This document shows positions 62,341 to 64,000 of a stretch of 64,000 bases of DNA, piece after piece. This DNA is from CAYYWP01 sp050176585. Its GTDB lineage: Bacteria; Desulfobacterota; Binatia; HRBIN30; CADEER01. The stretch covers positions 186,001-250,000 of the forward strand of contig JBFXHX010000001.1 of assembly GCA_050176585.1 (NCBI GenBank). The letters are read 5' to 3'. The position numbers and the translations under genes are program-made. Each line of letters begins with the position of its first letter. Position 1 is the first letter of the stretch. Under the pieces are notes generated by a model, which saw only the letters and a program-made list of their open reading frames with translations, was not told the DNA's origin and did not search any database.

Positions 62341-62420
62341 GCGCGCATCCTACACGTGGCGGCGCCGCGGTCGAGGGGCGACCACTCGCACTATGCGGCT
62401 GCGCAACCCACCACCGCGCA

Positions 62421-62487
62421 TTGAACGCGGAGACGCGAAGTCGCGAAGCCTGTGCGTGCTTCGCACCTTCGCGCCTTCCCGCATTGA
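62421..62487. repeat. Dispersed intergenic repeat, copy D (full unit)
   Basis: Begins with TTGAACGCGGAGACGCGAAG and ends with CTTCGCGCCTTCCCGC followed by ATTGAA. The core GCGGAGACGCGAAG is at 62427-62440 and the right arm at 62467-62478. The two arms can pair in part. It lies between the COG3146 gene and cysK, upstream of both starts. Confidence 0.65.
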
Positions 62488-62544
62488 ACATCGCCATTCC
62501 GTCGCGCAGTGACAGTCCTCGGCCGCCGTGCTAGCCGGACCTCG

Positions 62545-63564
62545 ATGAGCGCGGCTTCGGGTTTCGTCGACTTGATCGGCAACACCCCGCTGGTGCGCCT
62601 GCGCAAAGCATCGGAGCGCACCGGCTGCGAGATTCTGGCCAAATGCGAGTTTCTGAATCCCGGCGGCTCGGTCAAAGATCGCGCCGCGCTCGCCATCGTG
62701 CGCGACGCGGAGGCGCGCGGGGCGATCCAGCCGGGCGGCGTGATCGTCGAGGGCACGGCCGGGAATACCGGAATCGGTCTGGCGCTGGTCGGCAATGCGC
62801 TCGGCTACCGCACCGTGATCGTCATGCCCGAGACGCAGAGCATCGAGAAGCAGGACATGGTGCGCCTCTGCGGCGCCGAGCTGCGACTCGTGAAGGCGGT
62901 TCCGTACAAGAACCCCGGCAACTACGTGCGCGTATCCGGCCGCATCGCCGAGGAGCTCGCCCGGACCGAGCCGCATGGCGCGCTGTGGGCCAACCAGTTC
63001 GACAATGTCGCGAATCGCTGCGCGCACTACGAGGGCACGGGACCGGAAATCTGGACCCAGACGGCGGGGCGCGTGGATGCGTTCGTCGCCGCGGTCGGCA
63101 CCGGCGGCACGCTCGCCGGTGTCGGGATGGCGCTCAAGGAGCGCAACCCCGCCGTGCGCATCGTCCTCGCGGATCCATACGGCTCGGCGCTCTACAACTA
63201 CTTCGCGCACGGCGAGCTGAAAGCCGAGGGCGACTCGATCACCGAGGGCATCGGCCAGGGCCGCATTACGCAAAACCTGGCCGGCGTGCCGATCGATGCC
63301 GCCGTGCGGATCGGCGATGCGGACGCGCTGCGGGTCGTGTTCGACCTGCTCGCCGAGGAAGCGCTGTGCGTGGGCGGATCGTCGGGCATCAACATCGCCG
63401 GCGCGATCGAGGTCGCCGAGCAGCTCGGCCCCGGTCACGTGGTGGTCACGGTGCTGTGCGACTACGGCACGCGTTATCAGAGCAAGCTGTTCAACCCGGC
63501 CTTCCTCCGCGCCAACGGCCTGCCGGTGCCGCCCTGGCTGGATCACCCGCCGCGCCGCGCCTGA
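62545..63564 (+). CDS. cysK: Cysteine synthase
   Basis: 339-residue fold-type II PLP enzyme making cysteine from O-acetylserine and sulfide. LIGNTPLVRLRKAS starts the protein. The PLP Lys is K44 in NPGGSVKDRAAL. The Asn loop reads EGTAGNTGIGLA instead of the usual EPTSGNTGIGLA. The phosphate loop is VGTGGTLAGVG. The C-terminal SRYLSTxL-like end of enteric CysK is replaced by VTVLCDYGTRYQSKLFNP. The changed loop may alter substrate (O-phosphoserine or homologues). The ATG at 62545 is preferred. Confidence 0.9.
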   Translation: MSAASGFVDLIGNTPLVRLRKASERTGCEILAKCEFLNPGGSVKDRAALAIVRDAEARGAIQPGGVIVEGTAGNTGIGLALVGNALGYRTVIVMPETQSIEKQDMVRLCGAELRLVKAVPYKNPGNYVRVSGRIAEELARTEPHGALWANQFDNVANRCAHYEGTGPEIWTQTAGRVDAFVAAVGTGGTLAGVGMALKERNPAVRIVLADPYGSALYNYFAHGELKAEGDSITEGIGQGRITQNLAGVPIDAAVRIGDADALRVVFDLLAEEALCVGGSSGINIAGAIEVAEQLGPGHVVVTVLCDYGTRYQSKLFNPAFLRANGLPVPPWLDHPPRRA

Positions 63565-63613
63565 ACGGCGCCGACCCGCCGTGGCACCGGATGCGCACGC
63601 TGTGGGTCGAGAT

Positions 63614-63850
63614 TCAGCGGCGCCGATGGCGCGGTACGGCGTACCAGTCGCTGCCGGGTAGCGGTTCCGGAGGCGGGCGCTCGATCTTGTCGCCGGCGAC
63701 CGTACCGCAGGTCTGACAGACGTAATCGAACTTCTCGCCCTCGGGCAGCACGAGCAACAACCGCTTGCGCACGGGCATCGCCTGGCGGCACTTCGGGCAG
63801 AGCAGCAGGCTGGCTTCCATCTGATCGAACGAATCGACGGGACGGGACAT
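63614..63850 (-). CDS. Small zinc-ribbon protein
   Basis: 78 residues with two Cys pairs, LLCPKCRQAMPVRKRLL and DYVCQTCGTV, spaced for a single zinc. The ends are polar and Pro-rich. No family beyond zinc ribbon can be named. It converges with cysK. Confidence 0.65.
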   Translation of the reverse strand: MSRPVDSFDQMEASLLLCPKCRQAMPVRKRLLLVLPEGEKFDYVCQTCGTVAGDKIERPPPEPLPGSDWYAVPRHRRR

Positions 63851-63943
63851 GCGCGCTGACTCCGGTTCCTGTCTGGCAAACGGCAGCGAAAAATCAACTA
63901 CCCGCCGATCGCGCCGCGCGCGCCGGCCATGTAGCCTGCGCGC

Positions 63944-64000
63944 ATGTCGGCGCGGGCGGTGATCTTCTACGACGGCATCTGCGGGCTGTGCGATCGCAGC
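63944..64000 (+). CDS. DCC-family (DUF393) thiol redox protein, 5' end only
   Basis: The first 19 residues, MSARAVIFYDGICGLCDRS, run off the window. The FYDGxCxLC motif is the hallmark of the DCC/DUF393 thiol-disulfide oxidoreductase family (usually ~130 residues). The frame is open to the last base. Confidence 0.8.
   Translation, partial: MSARAVIFYDGICGLCDRS

Overview
The window is 64 kb of GC-rich, gene-dense DNA from an LPS-bearing (diderm) bacterium, with one 100-N scaffold gap at 48511-48610. It has about 64 protein genes, many of them overlapping or within 30 bp of each other, and no rRNA, tRNA or CRISPR array that I can recognise. Non-ATG starts (GTG) are common. I infer a member of Candidatus Binatia (Binatota / Desulfobacterota_B) or a close deltaproteobacterial relative. 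The best clue is the secreted Cys-rich protein at 51.2-52.2 kb, whose C-terminal EF-hand pair has the pattern I associate with that lineage. Supporting clues are a DUF507 pair, exosortase H, a LuxC/LuxE pair, a methanethiol-oxidase-like gene and a carotenoid oxygenase. The taxonomy is inference, not proof.

Left part (1-20 kb). A partial proS and an aldo/keto reductase are followed by a minus-strand run: MFS transporter, secreted Cys-rich peptide, YczE-like membrane protein, SCO-type copper chaperone and MtoX/SBP56 methanethiol oxidase. The plus-strand operon kdsB-pyrG-kdsA-kdsD-lpxL-ferritin-like-lpxL makes and activates KDO and adds secondary acyl chains to lipid A. A sigma70-like promoter and a 5' hairpin precede it. 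Next is a minus-strand LuxE-LuxC-class III aminotransferase cassette, a candidate route from fatty acid to aldehyde to amine, divergent from a membrane-anchored lectin-fold protein.

Middle (20-45 kb). groES-groEL ends in a clear intrinsic terminator and lies downstream of two tandem DUF507 genes. Divergent from these are rmuC and a DNA polymerase II. Then come a cupin lipoprotein, cobalamin adenosyltransferase, MBL hydrolase, gamma-glutamylcyclotransferase-like protein, a zinc-protease-like lipoprotein, a radical SAM protein, exosortase H with its partner, yacG-lpxA, and a ccmE-ccmF-ccmH cytochrome c maturation operon with a Cys-type CcmE. Cold shock protein, nitrilase-family hydrolase, phaR, VOC protein, gloB, galE, a NYN-nuclease-like protein with a histone-H1-like tail, and an exported YqgE follow.

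Right part (45-64 kb). glnE is cut by the assembly gap. Beyond it are a glycosyltransferase, thioesterase, msrA, the EF-hand protein, tkt-pgi, a DNA alkyltransferase, carotenoid oxygenase, a bpt/ate-type aminoacyl transferase, an exported PPOX-fold protein, DUF2333, a COG3146 acyltransferase-like protein, cysK, a zinc-ribbon protein and the start of a DCC-family redox protein.

A dispersed intergenic repeat with the core GCGGAGACGCGAAG and its complement-like partner CTTCGCGCCTTCGCG occurs four times (14.6, 19.5, 52.3 and 62.4 kb). A second short shared motif occurs three times (29.3, 45.5 and 60.0 kb).
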